A DNA stretch of 64,000 bases, from contig NZ_CP022296.1 of assembly GCF_017310035.1 (NCBI RefSeq), forward strand, positions 1,054,001 to 1,118,000. Direction: 5' to 3'. This document shows positions 9,647 to 19,938 of this stretch, piece after piece; position 1 is the stretch's first letter, and every line of letters begins with the position of its first letter. A model generated the notes under the pieces. The model ran no database searches. It saw nothing but the letters and a program-made list of their open reading frames with translations, and was not told where the DNA came from. Both the position numbers and the translations under genes were made by a program. Source of the DNA: Nocardioides sp. S5. Its GTDB lineage: Bacteria > Actinomycetota > Actinomycetes > Propionibacteriales > Nocardioidaceae.

Positions 9647-10810
9647 GGCGGGCGCCGGCCCGTCGGCGCGACCGAGGGGCACGGCGAAGGTGAAGGTGCT
9701 GCCCTCGCCGGGCGCCGAGCAGACCTCGAGCCGACCCCCCATGAGGTCGACCAGCTGGCGGCAGATCGCGAGCCCCAGCCCGATCCCACGCTGCTCGCGC
9801 GCGGTGAAGCGGTCGGTCTGGGTGAAGGGGTCGAAGAGGCTCTCGACGTGCTCCTCGGCGATCCCGATCCCGCTGTCGAGGACGGTGAACTCGACCCAGG
9901 TGCCGGAGGTCGTCGCGTCGTCGGGCGCCGCGCCGGCCCGGACGCGCACGCACACCGAGCCGCACGAGGTGAAGGTGATCGCGTTCTGCACCAGGTTGGT
10001 GACCACCTGGGTGATCCGGCGCGCATCGCCGAACGCGGTCCGCGGGACCGCCTCGTCGACCACGAACGAGATGGACAGGTCGCGGCTCTCGGCGAACGGA
10101 ACGGCCCACTCCGCGACGTCCTGGACCAGCTCGCGCACGTCGAAGGGACCCGGGTGCAGGACGGTCTGGTGCGCCTCCAGCCCGGAGAATTCCAGCAGGT
10201 CGTGCACCAGGTGCGTGAGCCGCTGCCCGGAGCGGTGGACGAGCCGGGTGAAGTGCGCGGGCTCGGGCTCGAGGTCGGAGGCCATCAGCAGGTCGGTGGC
10301 CCCGACGAGGGCCGCGAGGGGCGTACGGAGCTCGTGGCTCACCGTGGCGAGGAAGAGGCTCTTGGCGAGGTTGGCCTCCTCGAGGTCGCGCAGCAGCTGC
10401 TTGGCCTCGGTGACGTCCTCGGTGATGCCGTGGATGCCGACGACCTCGCCGGCGACGACCAGTGGGATGCCGGTGCACCGGATGTCCACGACCACACCGT
10501 CGGGCCGCAGGACGCGCGCCTCGGCGACCTGGGGCTCGCCCGACATCGCGCGACCGAAGGCATCCCCGAGCAGGTGCTTGTCCTCCGGGTGGATGACCTC
10601 GGAGAAGTGCGTGTGCCGCAGCTCCTGCAGGCTCAGGCCGGTCATCTCGAGCGCGCGGGCGTTGGCGTCGGTGAAGTAGCCGCGCAGGTCCACGCTGTAC
10701 GCCGCGTGCGGATGGTGGGTGAACATCGAGGCGTAGCGCTCGCTGCTCTGCGCCAGTGACTCCTCGCCGACCCTCGAGGTCGGCGGGGCGGACGGGTCGA
10801 GCTGGTCCAC
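9632..10810 (-). CDS. Cytosolic PAS-domain sensor histidine kinase, orphan
   Basis: 392 aa with no membrane segment. A PAS domain covers about residues 22-137, ending in the PAC-like IHGITEDVTEAKQ. The dimerisation/phosphoacceptor box is SHELRTPL with His159. The ATPase part has an N box (NLVQNAITF), G1 (DSGIGI) and G2 (GIGLGLAI). GTG is the chosen start. No response regulator is adjacent, so it is an orphan or works in a phosphorelay. It lies downstream of the nucleoside transporter operon but is separated by a hairpin, so joint transcription is doubtful. The ligand is unknown. Confidence 0.9.
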   Translation of the reverse strand: MDQLDPSAPPTSRVGEESLAQSSERYASMFTHHPHAAYSVDLRGYFTDANARALEMTGLSLQELRHTHFSEVIHPEDKHLLGDAFGRAMSGEPQVAEARVLRPDGVVVDIRCTGIPLVVAGEVVGIHGITEDVTEAKQLLRDLEEANLAKSLFLATVSHELRTPLAALVGATDLLMASDLEPEPAHFTRLVHRSGQRLTHLVHDLLEFSGLEAHQTVLHPGPFDVRELVQDVAEWAVPFAESRDLSISFVVDEAVPRTAFGDARRITQVVTNLVQNAITFTSCGSVCVRVRAGAAPDDATTSGTWVEFTVLDSGIGIAEEHVESLFDPFTQTDRFTAREQRGIGLGLAICRQLVDLMGGRLEVCSAPGEGSTFTFAVPLGRADGPAPASAGG

Positions 10811-10877
10811 GAGAACCTCCGCAGGATCGTTGCCGGTCCCGAGGACCGTACGTCACCGATCACCGGTCACGGGAATG

Positions 10878-10913
10878 CAGGAGGGCCTGGTGCCTGCGCA
10901 CCGGGCCCTCCTG
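10878..10913 (-). terminator. Hairpin downstream of the nucleoside ABC operon
   Basis: 16-nt arms (10878-10893 and 10898-10913) pair at 15 of 16 positions around a 4-nt loop. The hairpin lies 15 nt past the stop of the last permease gene. No T-run follows, as is common in actinobacteria. Confidence 0.65.
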
Positions 10914-10928
10914 TCGATCAGCGACGGG

Positions 10929-12230
10929 TCACTGCTGTCGGTAGGGCACTCCGTCGGCCGCCGGCGGGCGGGAGCGTCCCACCAGGCCCGCCACCGCGAA
11001 GATGGTGACGAGGTAGGGGAGCATCAGCATGAACTGGCTCGGAACCGGCGAGCCGATCGCGGAGAGCACGCCCTGCAGGTTGGACGCGAAGCCGAAGAGC
11101 AGTGCCGCCAGGGTGGCGCGGATCGGGTCCCACTTGCCGAAGATGACCGCGGCGAGGGCGATGAAGCCCGCGCCGCCGGTCATCTCGCGGTTGAAGCCCG
11201 CGACCGAGACCAGGCTGAAGTAGGCGCCGCCCATGCCTGCGATGGCGCCGGCGAGCAGGATCGTGCGGTAGCGGGTGCGGTTGACCTTGATCCCGACGGT
11301 GTCCGCGGCCTTCGGGTGCTCGCCGACCGCGCGGACCCGCAGGCCCCAGCGGGTGCGGTAGAGGGCGTACGCGACGAGCGCGACGACCACGTAGAGCACG
11401 TAGACGAGCGGGGTCTGGCGGAACAGGATCGGGCCGATCAGCGGGATCTCGCCCAGGATCGGGATGGGCATCGCGCTGAATCGGTCCGGGGAGTTGAGCG
11501 TGTCGGCGTTGGGCGCGAGGACCTGGCGGAACAGGAAGTTCGTCAGACCGACGACGAGCACGTTGAGCACCACGCCGACGATGACCTGGTCGACGAAGTA
11601 GGTGATCGCGAACAGGCCCAGGATCAGCGCGATCAGGGCGCCGGCCACCATGGCGGAGACCAGGCCCGCCCACGGCGAACCGGTGAGCGAGGCGGTGACG
11701 GCCGCCGCGAACGCACCGAAGAGCAGCTGGCCCTCGATCGCGATGTTGACCACGCCGGCGCGCTCGCCGAGCACACCGCCCAGCGCACCGAAGACGAGCG
11801 GGATGGCGAGCGCCACGGCGCCGCCGAGCAGGCTCACCACGCGGATGCGCTCGTCGGCCGCGGCCCAGCTGAGGAAGCCGGTCATCCACGCGACGGCGAA
11901 GCCGATCGGGATCCAGATCGGCTGCCGCGCGTGCGCCAGCATGCGGCGTACGGCCTCGGCGGTGAGTGCCAGGCACAGCACCACCATCACCCACGCCGTG
12001 GGGCCCGAGGGAACCACGATGTCGGGCAGCGTGACGAAGTCGGTGCCGGCTGCCAGCTGGAAGGTGGTGTCACCGGAGGGGCTGGAGCGCAGCAGGATGA
12101 CGCCGAGCAGCGCCGTCAGCACACCGAAGATGATCGGCAGCTTCTTGGCGCCGATGCCCTTGGTGGGGGTCACCGCGGCGTCGGGAGCCAGCCCACCGGT
12201 GTCGGGGGTGGGGGTGGTCACGGTGCTCAC
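10929..12230 (-). CDS. Nucleoside ABC transporter permease (second permease)
   Basis: 433 aa, a polytopic permease of the branched-chain/ribose/BMP-type family (YufQ/NupQ-like). An N-terminal extension of about 90 residues carries extra helices, and the conserved part includes GIKVNRTRYRTILLAG. It starts at a GTG with AGGAGG a few bases upstream and overlaps the previous permease by GTGA, so it is the last gene of ATPase-permease-permease. Together with the BMP lipoprotein and neighbouring cdd, deoA and add, nucleoside uptake is the best supported substrate class. Exact specificity is inferred. Confidence 0.88.
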   Translation of the reverse strand: MSTVTTPTPDTGGLAPDAAVTPTKGIGAKKLPIIFGVLTALLGVILLRSSPSGDTTFQLAAGTDFVTLPDIVVPSGPTAWVMVVLCLALTAEAVRRMLAHARQPIWIPIGFAVAWMTGFLSWAAADERIRVVSLLGGAVALAIPLVFGALGGVLGERAGVVNIAIEGQLLFGAFAAAVTASLTGSPWAGLVSAMVAGALIALILGLFAITYFVDQVIVGVVLNVLVVGLTNFLFRQVLAPNADTLNSPDRFSAMPIPILGEIPLIGPILFRQTPLVYVLYVVVALVAYALYRTRWGLRVRAVGEHPKAADTVGIKVNRTRYRTILLAGAIAGMGGAYFSLVSVAGFNREMTGGAGFIALAAVIFGKWDPIRATLAALLFGFASNLQGVLSAIGSPVPSQFMLMLPYLVTIFAVAGLVGRSRPPAADGVPYRQQ

Positions 12231-13492
12231 TTGGCCTCCTGGGCGGGGAGCCGGAAGATCGCGCGCACCAGGGGAGGAGCGGCGAGGAAGAGGACGATCA
12301 GCGACTGGACCACCAGCACGAGGTCGACGGAGATGCTCTCCGAGGCCTGCATGGTGAAACCGCCCGCCTTGAGCGCGCCGAACAGCATGCCGGCGGCCAG
12401 GATGCCCAGCGGCCGGGACCTACCGAGCAGCGCGACGGTGATGGCGTCGAAGCCGATCGAGGCGTCGAGGTCGAGCGAGACGCCGCTGGTCACGGTGCCG
12501 AGCACCTGGTTGGCACCGGCCAGGCCGAGCAGCGAGCCCGCGATCATCATCACGATCGTGTAGGTCATGCCGACGTTGATGCCGGAGGCCCGGGCGGCGT
12601 GGGGATTCTCGCCGACCGCGCGGATGCGGTAGCCGAGGGTGGAGCGGTTGAGCAGCCACCACGCGACGCCGACCGCGACCAGCGCGATCACGAAGCCGAG
12701 GTGGAGGTTGAACTGCTCGCCGAGCACCTTCGGGAGCGTGGCGCTGTCCTTCATCGGCGGCGACTTCGGGTTGACCGAGCCGGGCGTCTTGAGGAGCCAG
12801 TCCTTGGTGAGGGCGTAGAAGAGCAGGTAGTAGGCGACGTAGTTGAGCATGATCGTGACGATCACCTCGTGCGCACCGGTGCGGGCCTTGAGCAGGCCGG
12901 CGATCCCACCCCACAGCGCGCCGGCGACCACGGCGACGATGAGCGCGAGCGGGAGGTGCACGATCGTCGGCAGGTCGAACTGGAACCCGACGTAGCCGGC
13001 CGCGCCACCGGCGAGGAGCATCTGGCCACGGCCACCGATGTTGAACAGGGACGCGCGGAAGGCCAGGCCGACGCCGAGGCCACCGAGGATCAGCGGGCCG
13101 GCGAACTTCAGGGTCTCGGTGAGCGGGCGCCACTGCTGGGCCGGCTCGGTGAGGAGGTAGTTGAAGACCGAGCCGCGGAACATCGCGCTGTAGGCGCCGG
13201 AGATGGCGTCCCACAGGGCGGTGAAGAAGTCGGAGGGGCGGGCGGTGATGTAGCTCGCGGTCTCGCGCACGCCCTCGTCGGTCGCGGCGATCATCACCGA
13301 GCCGACGAAGACGGCGAGGAACACCGCGAGCACGCCGGCCAGGGCGTCGCCGGACACGATCTCGCGCAGCAGCGAGCGCGAGCGCTCCTCCCGCTGGCGG
13401 TCCTCGGGGGCCGGCTCGGTCAGGGTCTGGCCGGTGGTGTCCTCCGGCTGGGGCTCCGGCTGGCCCGGCTGGGGCTTGTCGGTGTCGTTCAC
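12227..13492 (-). CDS. Nucleoside ABC transporter permease (first permease)
   Basis: 421 aa. An acidic, proline-rich cytoplasmic N-terminus of about 45 residues is followed by multiple hydrophobic helices of the BPD_transp_2 type (YufP/NupP-like), including GINVGMTYTIVMMIAG. The start is the GTG in the GTGA overlap with the ATPase stop; the longer frame upstream is an ATPase shadow. It overlaps the second permease by GTGA. It would pair with that protein to form the transmembrane channel. Confidence 0.88.
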   Translation of the reverse strand: MNDTDKPQPGQPEPQPEDTTGQTLTEPAPEDRQREERSRSLLREIVSGDALAGVLAVFLAVFVGSVMIAATDEGVRETASYITARPSDFFTALWDAISGAYSAMFRGSVFNYLLTEPAQQWRPLTETLKFAGPLILGGLGVGLAFRASLFNIGGRGQMLLAGGAAGYVGFQFDLPTIVHLPLALIVAVVAGALWGGIAGLLKARTGAHEVIVTIMLNYVAYYLLFYALTKDWLLKTPGSVNPKSPPMKDSATLPKVLGEQFNLHLGFVIALVAVGVAWWLLNRSTLGYRIRAVGENPHAARASGINVGMTYTIVMMIAGSLLGLAGANQVLGTVTSGVSLDLDASIGFDAITVALLGRSRPLGILAAGMLFGALKAGGFTMQASESISVDLVLVVQSLIVLFLAAPPLVRAIFRLPAQEAK

Positions 13493-15012
13493 GAGGCCAC
13501 GTCCTTCAGGTCCTTCGGGCGTTCGCCGGTCATCATCAGGCCGAGGGTCTCGCGGGGCGTGTCGGCCGGCACGACGCCGACGACCCTGCCGCGGTAGAGC
13601 ACCATGATGCGGTCGGCAAGTGCGACCACCTCGTCGAGCTCGGTGGAGACCACCAGGACGGGGATGCCGCTGTCGCGCGTGGCGACGATCTGCTTGTGGA
13701 TGAACTCGATCGAGCCCACGTCGACGCCGCGGGTGGGCTGGGCCGCGACGAGCAGGCGCAGGTCGCGCGAGAGCTCGCGGGCCACGACGACCTTCTGCTG
13801 GTTGCCGCCGGAGAGGTTGCCGGCCAGCGAGTCGATGTCGCGCGCACGGACGTCGTACTCCTTGAGCTTCTTCTGCGCGAACTCGCGCAGCGCGCCCAGG
13901 CGCAGGTTGCCGTTCTTGGCGAAGGGCGACTTGAAGCTGCGGTTGAGCATGAGGTTCTCGGCGATGGTGAAGGTGGGCACCAGGCCGTCGACCTGGCGGT
14001 CCTCGGGGATGAACCCGACGCCGGCGTCGAGGATCCGGCGCGTCGAGCGCCCGACCAGCTCCACGCCGTCGAGGGTGATCGACCCGCTGACGTCGTCCTG
14101 GAGGCCCAGCAGTGCCTCGGTGAGCTCGGTCTGGCCGTTGCCCTGCACGCCGGCCACGCAGAGGACCTCGCCGGCCCGGATGGTGAAGCTGAGGCCGTCG
14201 ACCTGCTTGTGCCCGGCGAGGTCGGTGACGCGCAGGTCCTTCACGACGAGGGCGTCGGCGCCGAGGGTCGGGGCGTCCTTGTGCACGACCAGCTCGACCG
14301 GGCGACCGACCATCATCGAGGCGAGCTCGGCGTTGCTGGCGGTCGGCTCGGCCTCGCCGACGACCCTGCCGAGGCGGATGACGGTGATCCGGTCGGCGAC
14401 CGCGCGGACCTCGCGCAGCTTGTGGGTGATGAAGACGATCGCCTTGCCGGCCTCCTTGAGCTGGCGCATGATCTCCATCAGCTCGTCGGTCTCCTGCGGG
14501 GTGAGCACCGCGGTCGGCTCGTCGAAGACGAGGAGCTCGGCGTCGCGGGACAGGGCCTTGATGATCTCCACGCGCTGCTGCACGCCGACCGGGAGGTCCT
14601 CGACGAGGGCATCGGGGTCGACGTGGAAGCCGAAGCGCTCGGAGATCTCGGTGACGCGGGCGCGGGAGGCGTCGAGGTCGAGGGTGCCGGCGAAACCGGT
14701 GCTCTCGTTGCCGAGCATCACGTTCTCGGCGACGGAGAAGACGGGGATGAGCATGAAGTGCTGGTGGACCATGCCGATGCCGGCGGCCATCGCGTCGCCC
14801 GGCCCGGTGAAGTGCTGGACCTCGCCGTCGAGCTCGATCTCGCCCTCGTCGGCCTTGTAGAGGCCGTAGAGCACGTTCATCAGGGTCGACTTGCCGGCTC
14901 CGTTCTCGCCGAGCAGGCAGTGGACCTCTCCGGGCTCGACCGTCAGGGAGATCGAGTCGTTGGCCACCATGCTGCCGAAGCGTTTGGTGATGCCTCGCAG
15001 GACGAGTCTCAT
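13489..15012 (-). CDS. Nucleoside ABC transporter ATP-binding protein, two nucleotide-binding domains
   Basis: 507 aa, two fused ABC domains as in RbsA/MglA and YufO/NupO. Domain 1 is canonical: GENGAGKST Walker A, LPVGVQQ signature, LLVFDEPTAVL Walker B. Domain 2 keeps LSGGNQQ but its P-loop reads GVQGNGQTE and its Walker B reads LLVAAQPTRG, so the usual GKS/T and acidic DE are missing. That asymmetry is normal in this family. ATG at 15012 is chosen because it gives the family N-terminus MRLVLRGITKRFG. The preceding in-frame 58 codons are intergenic. Confidence 0.93.
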   Translation of the reverse strand: MRLVLRGITKRFGSMVANDSISLTVEPGEVHCLLGENGAGKSTLMNVLYGLYKADEGEIELDGEVQHFTGPGDAMAAGIGMVHQHFMLIPVFSVAENVMLGNESTGFAGTLDLDASRARVTEISERFGFHVDPDALVEDLPVGVQQRVEIIKALSRDAELLVFDEPTAVLTPQETDELMEIMRQLKEAGKAIVFITHKLREVRAVADRITVIRLGRVVGEAEPTASNAELASMMVGRPVELVVHKDAPTLGADALVVKDLRVTDLAGHKQVDGLSFTIRAGEVLCVAGVQGNGQTELTEALLGLQDDVSGSITLDGVELVGRSTRRILDAGVGFIPEDRQVDGLVPTFTIAENLMLNRSFKSPFAKNGNLRLGALREFAQKKLKEYDVRARDIDSLAGNLSGGNQQKVVVARELSRDLRLLVAAQPTRGVDVGSIEFIHKQIVATRDSGIPVLVVSTELDEVVALADRIMVLYRGRVVGVVPADTPRETLGLMMTGERPKDLKDVAS

Positions 15013-15204
15013 GGCATCGCATCCTAGGGGTCGCAAGGGTCCGCAGGTCTGGACCGGGGTCGTGGTACGGCCTGCCTGGTGGGGCGGTCGCGTACGGCCG
15101 CGCGGGAGCGCGCGGGAAGGGTAACTGTGGGGGCTCCGGAGGCACTGCCCCGAGATGTGCCAAAGGTCCGTCGGCCGGTCTGGCAACTGCCTCCCGGCAC
15201 ACGA

Positions 15205-15236
15205 GGGGGAGGCCGACGAGACCGTCGACCTCCCCC
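15205..15236 (-). terminator. Hairpin downstream of the BMP lipoprotein gene
   Basis: 14-nt arms (15205-15218 and 15223-15236) pair at 13 of 14 positions around AGAC. The hairpin lies 22 nt past the BMP stop, suggesting the abundant binding protein is mostly transcribed separately from the ATPase-permease genes. The remaining 15013-15204 presumably holds the ATPase promoter; I see no clear box in it. Confidence 0.65.
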
Positions 15237-15258
15237 GCGTGGTGGAGCGTGCTGGCGA

Positions 15259-16368
15259 TCAGCCCAGGTAGGACTCGACCGTGATGGAGCCGTCGATGAT
15301 GCCGGCCTTCACCTCGTCCAGCTTGTCGGCCAGGCCGGGGTCGACCTTGTCCTCGAAGTTGTGGAACGGCGCGATGCCGACCCCGTCGTTCTCGAGGGTG
15401 CCGATGTAGGGCGAGAAGTCGAACTCGTCGTTGCCCGCGGCCAGGACGGCCTCGTAGGTCGAGACCTTCATGCCCTTGAGGATCGAGGTCATGACGTAGT
15501 CCTGGGTGGACGGGTCGGTCTCGTAGAGGTCGGCGTCGACGCCGATCATCGCGATGTCGTCACCGGAGTCCTGGATGGCCGTGATGGCGCCCTGGTAGAT
15601 CGGGCCACCGACCGGCAGGATCACGTCGACGTCCTGGTCGAGGATCTGCTTGGCGGTGCTGGTCGCGGCCTCGTTGGCCTCGAAGCCACCGGTGAACGAG
15701 CCGTTCTCGCCGTCCCAGCCGACGACCTCGACGTCCTTGCCGTTCTCCTCGGCGTAGTACTCGGCGCCCTGCTTGAAGCCGTCCATGAAGATCGTCACGG
15801 TCGGGAAGGGCATGCCGCCGTAGGTGCCGACCTTGCCGGTCTTGGTGTAGTCGGCAGCGGCGTAGCCGGCGAGGAACGCAGCCTCGGCGGTGTTGTAGAG
15901 CAGCGGCTTGATGTTCTCGACGTCGGCCTCGCCGTCGAAGGTCGCACCGTCGTCGCCACCGTCGGCCGAGTCGTCGATGAGGACGTACTCGATGTCCGGG
16001 TTGGCCGTGGCCGACTCCTTGGTCGCCGAGGCGAGGGCGAAGCCGACGGTCACGATGACGTCGCAGCCCTGGCCGACCAGGCTCTCGAGGTTCGGGCCGA
16101 AGTCGTTCTCGCTGTTCGACTCGACGTCGATCAGGTCGACGCCCAGCTCGTCGGCGGCCTGCTTGGCGCCTTCGTAGCCCAGCTGGTTGAACGACTTGTC
16201 GTCGAAACCGCCGGCGTCGGAGACGATGCACGGCTGGAAGTCGCTGGCAGCGGCCTCGCTCCCGCTGTCGTTGGTGTCTTCCTCGGGCGCGTCGCCGCAC
16301 GCAGCAAGGCTCGCGGCTGCGAGCAGCGCCACGAGACCGTGCGCGACGACCTTCCTCGACTTCTTCAC
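15259..16368 (-). CDS. BMP-family nucleoside-binding lipoprotein
   Basis: 369 aa, periplasmic-binding-protein-like lipoprotein of the BMP/Med (PnrA) family, the substrate receptor of the ABC system that follows. The signal peptide is VKKSRKVVAHGLVALLAA and the lipobox SLAAC puts the lipidated cysteine at residue 24. I choose the GTG at 16368, because GGAGG sits about 4 nt upstream. An ATG six codons earlier (16386) is possible but would place that ribosome binding site inside the gene. Motifs such as DAGGFDDKSFNQ are typical of BMP proteins. Purine nucleosides are the likely ligand. Confidence 0.9.
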   Translation of the reverse strand: MKKSRKVVAHGLVALLAAASLAACGDAPEEDTNDSGSEAAASDFQPCIVSDAGGFDDKSFNQLGYEGAKQAADELGVDLIDVESNSENDFGPNLESLVGQGCDVIVTVGFALASATKESATANPDIEYVLIDDSADGGDDGATFDGEADVENIKPLLYNTAEAAFLAGYAAADYTKTGKVGTYGGMPFPTVTIFMDGFKQGAEYYAEENGKDVEVVGWDGENGSFTGGFEANEAATSTAKQILDQDVDVILPVGGPIYQGAITAIQDSGDDIAMIGVDADLYETDPSTQDYVMTSILKGMKVSTYEAVLAAGNDEFDFSPYIGTLENDGVGIAPFHNFEDKVDPGLADKLDEVKAGIIDGSITVESYLG

Positions 16369-16498
16369 AAATGCCTCCAGGTTCATGCACCCCGGGATGG
16401 GGTCAGCTTTCCGAGGGAATGATGCCTGCCGCTGTGCCACCCGTCACGCGGAACGCCACTTCTGGTATCAGGTTGAGACATAAAACGTTGGCGCCCTC

Positions 16499-16519
16499 TT
16501 TCGGCAAACCCTGCCAAAA
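16499..16519. promoter_or_regulatory. Imperfect dyad between the BMP gene and cdd, possible operator
   Basis: TTTCGGCA, 5 nt, then TGCCAAAA gives 8-nt arms with one mismatch in the divergent 184-nt gap. The same gap holds an A/T-richer stretch near 16471-16500. A shared regulator of uptake and breakdown would act here; none is encoded next to it. Confidence 0.35.
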
Positions 16520-16540
16520 CCCACTCGGCCCGCCATAGGC

Positions 16541-16546
16541 CATAGT
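16541..16546 (+). promoter_or_regulatory. Putative -10 box of cdd, leaderless
   Basis: CATAGT ends 6 nt before the GTG start of cdd. It lies in a small dyad GGCCA-TAG-TGGCC (16538-16550). Confidence 0.4.
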
Positions 16547-16552
16547 GGCCGC

Positions 16553-16959
16553 GTGGATCAGAAGGACTGGGACGAGCTGAAGGCTGCCGCCGTCGAGGTG
16601 ATGGGACGCGCCTATGCTCCCTACTCCCGCTACCCCGTGGGCGCCGCCGCGCTGGCCGACGACGGCAGGCGCGTGGTGGGCTGCAACGTGGAGAACGCGG
16701 CGTACGGCGTCGTGCTGTGCGCGGAGTGCGGACTCGTGTCCCAGCTCCACGCCACCGGCGGCGGTCGGCTGACGCACTTCGTGTGTGTCGACGGTGCCGG
16801 CGAGGTGATCATGCCCTGCGGCCGCTGCCGCCAGCTGCTCTTCGAGCACGGTGGGCCGGACCTGCTGGTCTGGACCGTCTCCGGCGTCAAGCCCATGTCC
16901 GAGGTGCTGCCCGACGCCTTCGGTCCCGACGACCTCACCAAGAACGAAGGAACCCGCTG

Positions 16960-16960
<1 letters not shown>
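16553..16960 (+). CDS. cdd: Cytidine deaminase
   Basis: 135 aa, small homotetrameric zinc cytidine deaminase converting (deoxy)cytidine to (deoxy)uridine. The zinc site is complete: CAE (Cys56, Glu58 as proton shuttle) and PCGRC (Cys89, Cys92). The GTG start follows a -10-like box by 6 nt. The stop overlaps the deoA start by one base (TGATG), so both are in one transcript. It supplies (deoxy)uridine for phosphorolysis. Confidence 0.95.
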
Positions 16961-18243
<1,283 letters not shown>

Positions 18244-18258
18244 CCTTCCCGGCCCAAG

Positions 18259-18298
18259 CTGGAGCCTCACCCCCGAAGCTTCGGGGTGGAGGCTCCAG
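18259..18298. terminator. Bidirectional terminator between deoA and the MaoC gene
   Basis: Two 20-nt arms (18259-18278 and 18279-18298) form a nearly perfect inverted repeat with HindIII-like AAGCTT at the centre, followed on the + strand by TTT. It lies 15 nt after the deoA stop and 27 nt from the stop of the convergent gene. Confidence 0.8.
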
Positions 18299-18299
18299 T

Positions 18300-18319
18300 T
18301 TCCCCGGGTACCCGGGGAA
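18300..18319. repeat. Perfect 20-bp palindrome beside the deoA terminator
   Basis: The sequence reads the same on both strands with GGGTACCC at its centre. It is immediately adjacent to the previous hairpin, so the gap holds two tandem dyads. It may be the terminator arm serving the leftward gene. Confidence 0.7.
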
Positions 18320-18325
18320 CGCGAC

Positions 18326-18778
18326 TCAGGCGAGCAGCAGCACCACGTGCTGGGCGACGCAGGCGGGCTTGTCCTGGCCCTCGATCTCGACCGTGTGCTC
18401 GACGATCAGCTGCTTGCCCGCGGGCAGGTCGCGCACCTCGCCGAAGCGCACGTGCGAGCGGAGCCGGCTGTCGACCGGCACCGGGGCGGGGAAGCGCACC
18501 TTCTCCAGTCCGTAGTTGAGGCGCGCCCCGGGCGTCTCGAGGCTGAAGACCTGCGAGGCGAAGTGGGGGAGCAGGCTCAGGGTGAGGAAGCCGTGCGCGA
18601 TCGTGGTCCCGAAGGGTCCGGCCGCAGCCGCCTCGGCGTCCACGTGGATCCACTGGTGGTCGAGGGTGGCGTCGGCGAAGGCGTCGATCCGGGCCTGGTC
18701 GACCGTGAGCCACTCGCTGGTGCCGATCTCGGAGCCTGCGGCGGCGGCGACGTCGTCGAGCGTGGTGAAGGTGCGCAT
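18326..18778 (-). CDS. MaoC-family (R)-specific enoyl-CoA hydratase-like protein
   Basis: 150 aa, single hot-dog domain. The hydratase-2 motif is seen as [10 protein letters not shown] followed by [11 protein letters not shown], giving the catalytic Asp and His. It probably hydrates a trans-2-enoyl-CoA; the pathway is not clear from context, since the flanking genes are for nucleoside breakdown. ATG start, with TAGGGT 6 nt upstream and no ribosome binding site, so it is probably leaderless. Confidence 0.88.
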   Translation of the reverse strand: MRTFTTLDDVAAAAGSEIGTSEWLTVDQARIDAFADATLDHQWIHVDAEAAAAGPFGTTIAHGFLTLSLLPHFASQVFSLETPGARLNYGLEKVRFPAPVPVDSRLRSHVRFGEVRDLPAGKQLIVEHTVEIEGQDKPACVAQHVVLLLA

Positions 18779-18784
18779 GGCCTC

Positions 18785-18790
18785 ACCCTA
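18785..18790 (-). promoter_or_regulatory. Putative -10 box of the MaoC gene, leaderless
   Basis: On the minus strand TAGGGT is followed by 6 nt (GAGGCC) and the ATG. It lies in the 44-nt divergent gap shared with add. Confidence 0.5.
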
Positions 18791-18822
18791 GGACGCTGCC
18801 GGTCGGCTGGTTGGATGGGCAC

Positions 18823-19938
18823 GTGAACGACGTGACCGAGACCCCGACCTCCACCGCTGTCCCTGCCCGCCCGACCCGCGAGCAGGTCCACGCCGCACCC
18901 AAGGTGCTGCTGCACGACCACCTCGACGGTGGGCTGCGCCCGCAGACCATCGTGGAGCTCGCCGCGGAGATCGGCCACGAGCTGCCGGCCGCCGACGCGG
19001 AGTCGCTGGGGCAGTGGTTCGCGGAGTCGGCCGACTCGGGGTCGCTGGTGCGCTACCTCGAGACCTTCGACCACACCGTCGCGGTCATGCAGAACGGTCC
19101 GGCCATCGCCCGCGTCGCCCGCGAGTGCGTCGAGGACCTCGCCGCCGACGGCGTCGTCTACGCCGAGGTGCGCTACGCGCCCGAGCAGCACGTCGCCAAC
19201 GGCATGACGCTCGACGAGGTGGTCGCCGCCGTGCAGGAGGGCTTCGACGCCGGCATGGCCGCCGCGGGCGGCAGGATCGTCGTACGCCAGCTGCTGACCG
19301 CGATGCGTCACCAGGCCCGCTCGATGGAGATCGCCGAGCTCGCCATCGCCTGGCGCGACCGCGGGGTCGCGGGCTTCGACATCGCGGGCGCCGAGGCGGG
19401 CTTCCCGCCCACCCGCCACCTCGACGCCTTCGAGTACCTCCAGCGCGAGAACGCGCACTTCACCATCCACGCCGGCGAGGCCTTCGGGCTGCCGTCGATC
19501 TGGGAGGCGATCCAGTGGTGCGGCGCCGACCGGCTCGGTCACGGCGTCCGCATCGCCGACGACATCACCGTCGCCGACGACGGCTCGGTCGAGCTGGGCC
19601 GGCTCGCGGCCTACGTCCGCGACAAGCGGATCCCGCTGGAGATGTGCCCGAGCTCCAACCTCCAGACCGGCGCCGCCTCCTCCTTCGCCGAGCACCCGAT
19701 CGGGCTGCTCACCGACCTGCGCTTCCGCGTGACGGTCAACACCGACAACCGGTTGATGAGCCAGACGTCGATGACGAAGGAGATGTTCGGCCTGGTCGAG
19801 GCCTTCGGCTACACGCTGGAGGACCTGCGGTGGTTCACCATCAACGCGATGAAGTCGGCCTTCCTGCCCTTCGACGAGCGCCTGAAGATCATCGACGAGG
19901 TCGTCAAGCCGGGCTACGCCGCGCTCATCGCGGGCTGA
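18823..19938 (+). CDS. add: Adenosine deaminase
   Basis: 371 aa, zinc adenosine deaminase converting (deoxy)adenosine to (deoxy)inosine. Metal and catalytic motifs are complete: HDHLDG, the IHAGEAFG stretch, LGHGVRI and NTDN. The GTG at 18823 is chosen; a TTG four codons earlier is the other option. The weak box TTGGAT is exactly 6 nt before this GTG, which fits the leaderless pattern seen elsewhere. The 3' end overlaps the convergent papain-like gene by 14 bp. Products go to the PNP at 44491-45306. Confidence 0.94.
   Translation: MNDVTETPTSTAVPARPTREQVHAAPKVLLHDHLDGGLRPQTIVELAAEIGHELPAADAESLGQWFAESADSGSLVRYLETFDHTVAVMQNGPAIARVARECVEDLAADGVVYAEVRYAPEQHVANGMTLDEVVAAVQEGFDAGMAAAGGRIVVRQLLTAMRHQARSMEIAELAIAWRDRGVAGFDIAGAEAGFPPTRHLDAFEYLQRENAHFTIHAGEAFGLPSIWEAIQWCGADRLGHGVRIADDITVADDGSVELGRLAAYVRDKRIPLEMCPSSNLQTGAASSFAEHPIGLLTDLRFRVTVNTDNRLMSQTSMTKEMFGLVEAFGYTLEDLRWFTINAMKSAFLPFDERLKIIDEVVKPGYAALIAG

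Noticed and set aside
13696..15027. Open frame antisense to the ABC ATPase gene
   Set aside because: Asp/Val/Leu/Glu-rich shadow with no motif; the ATPase on the other strand is canonical.
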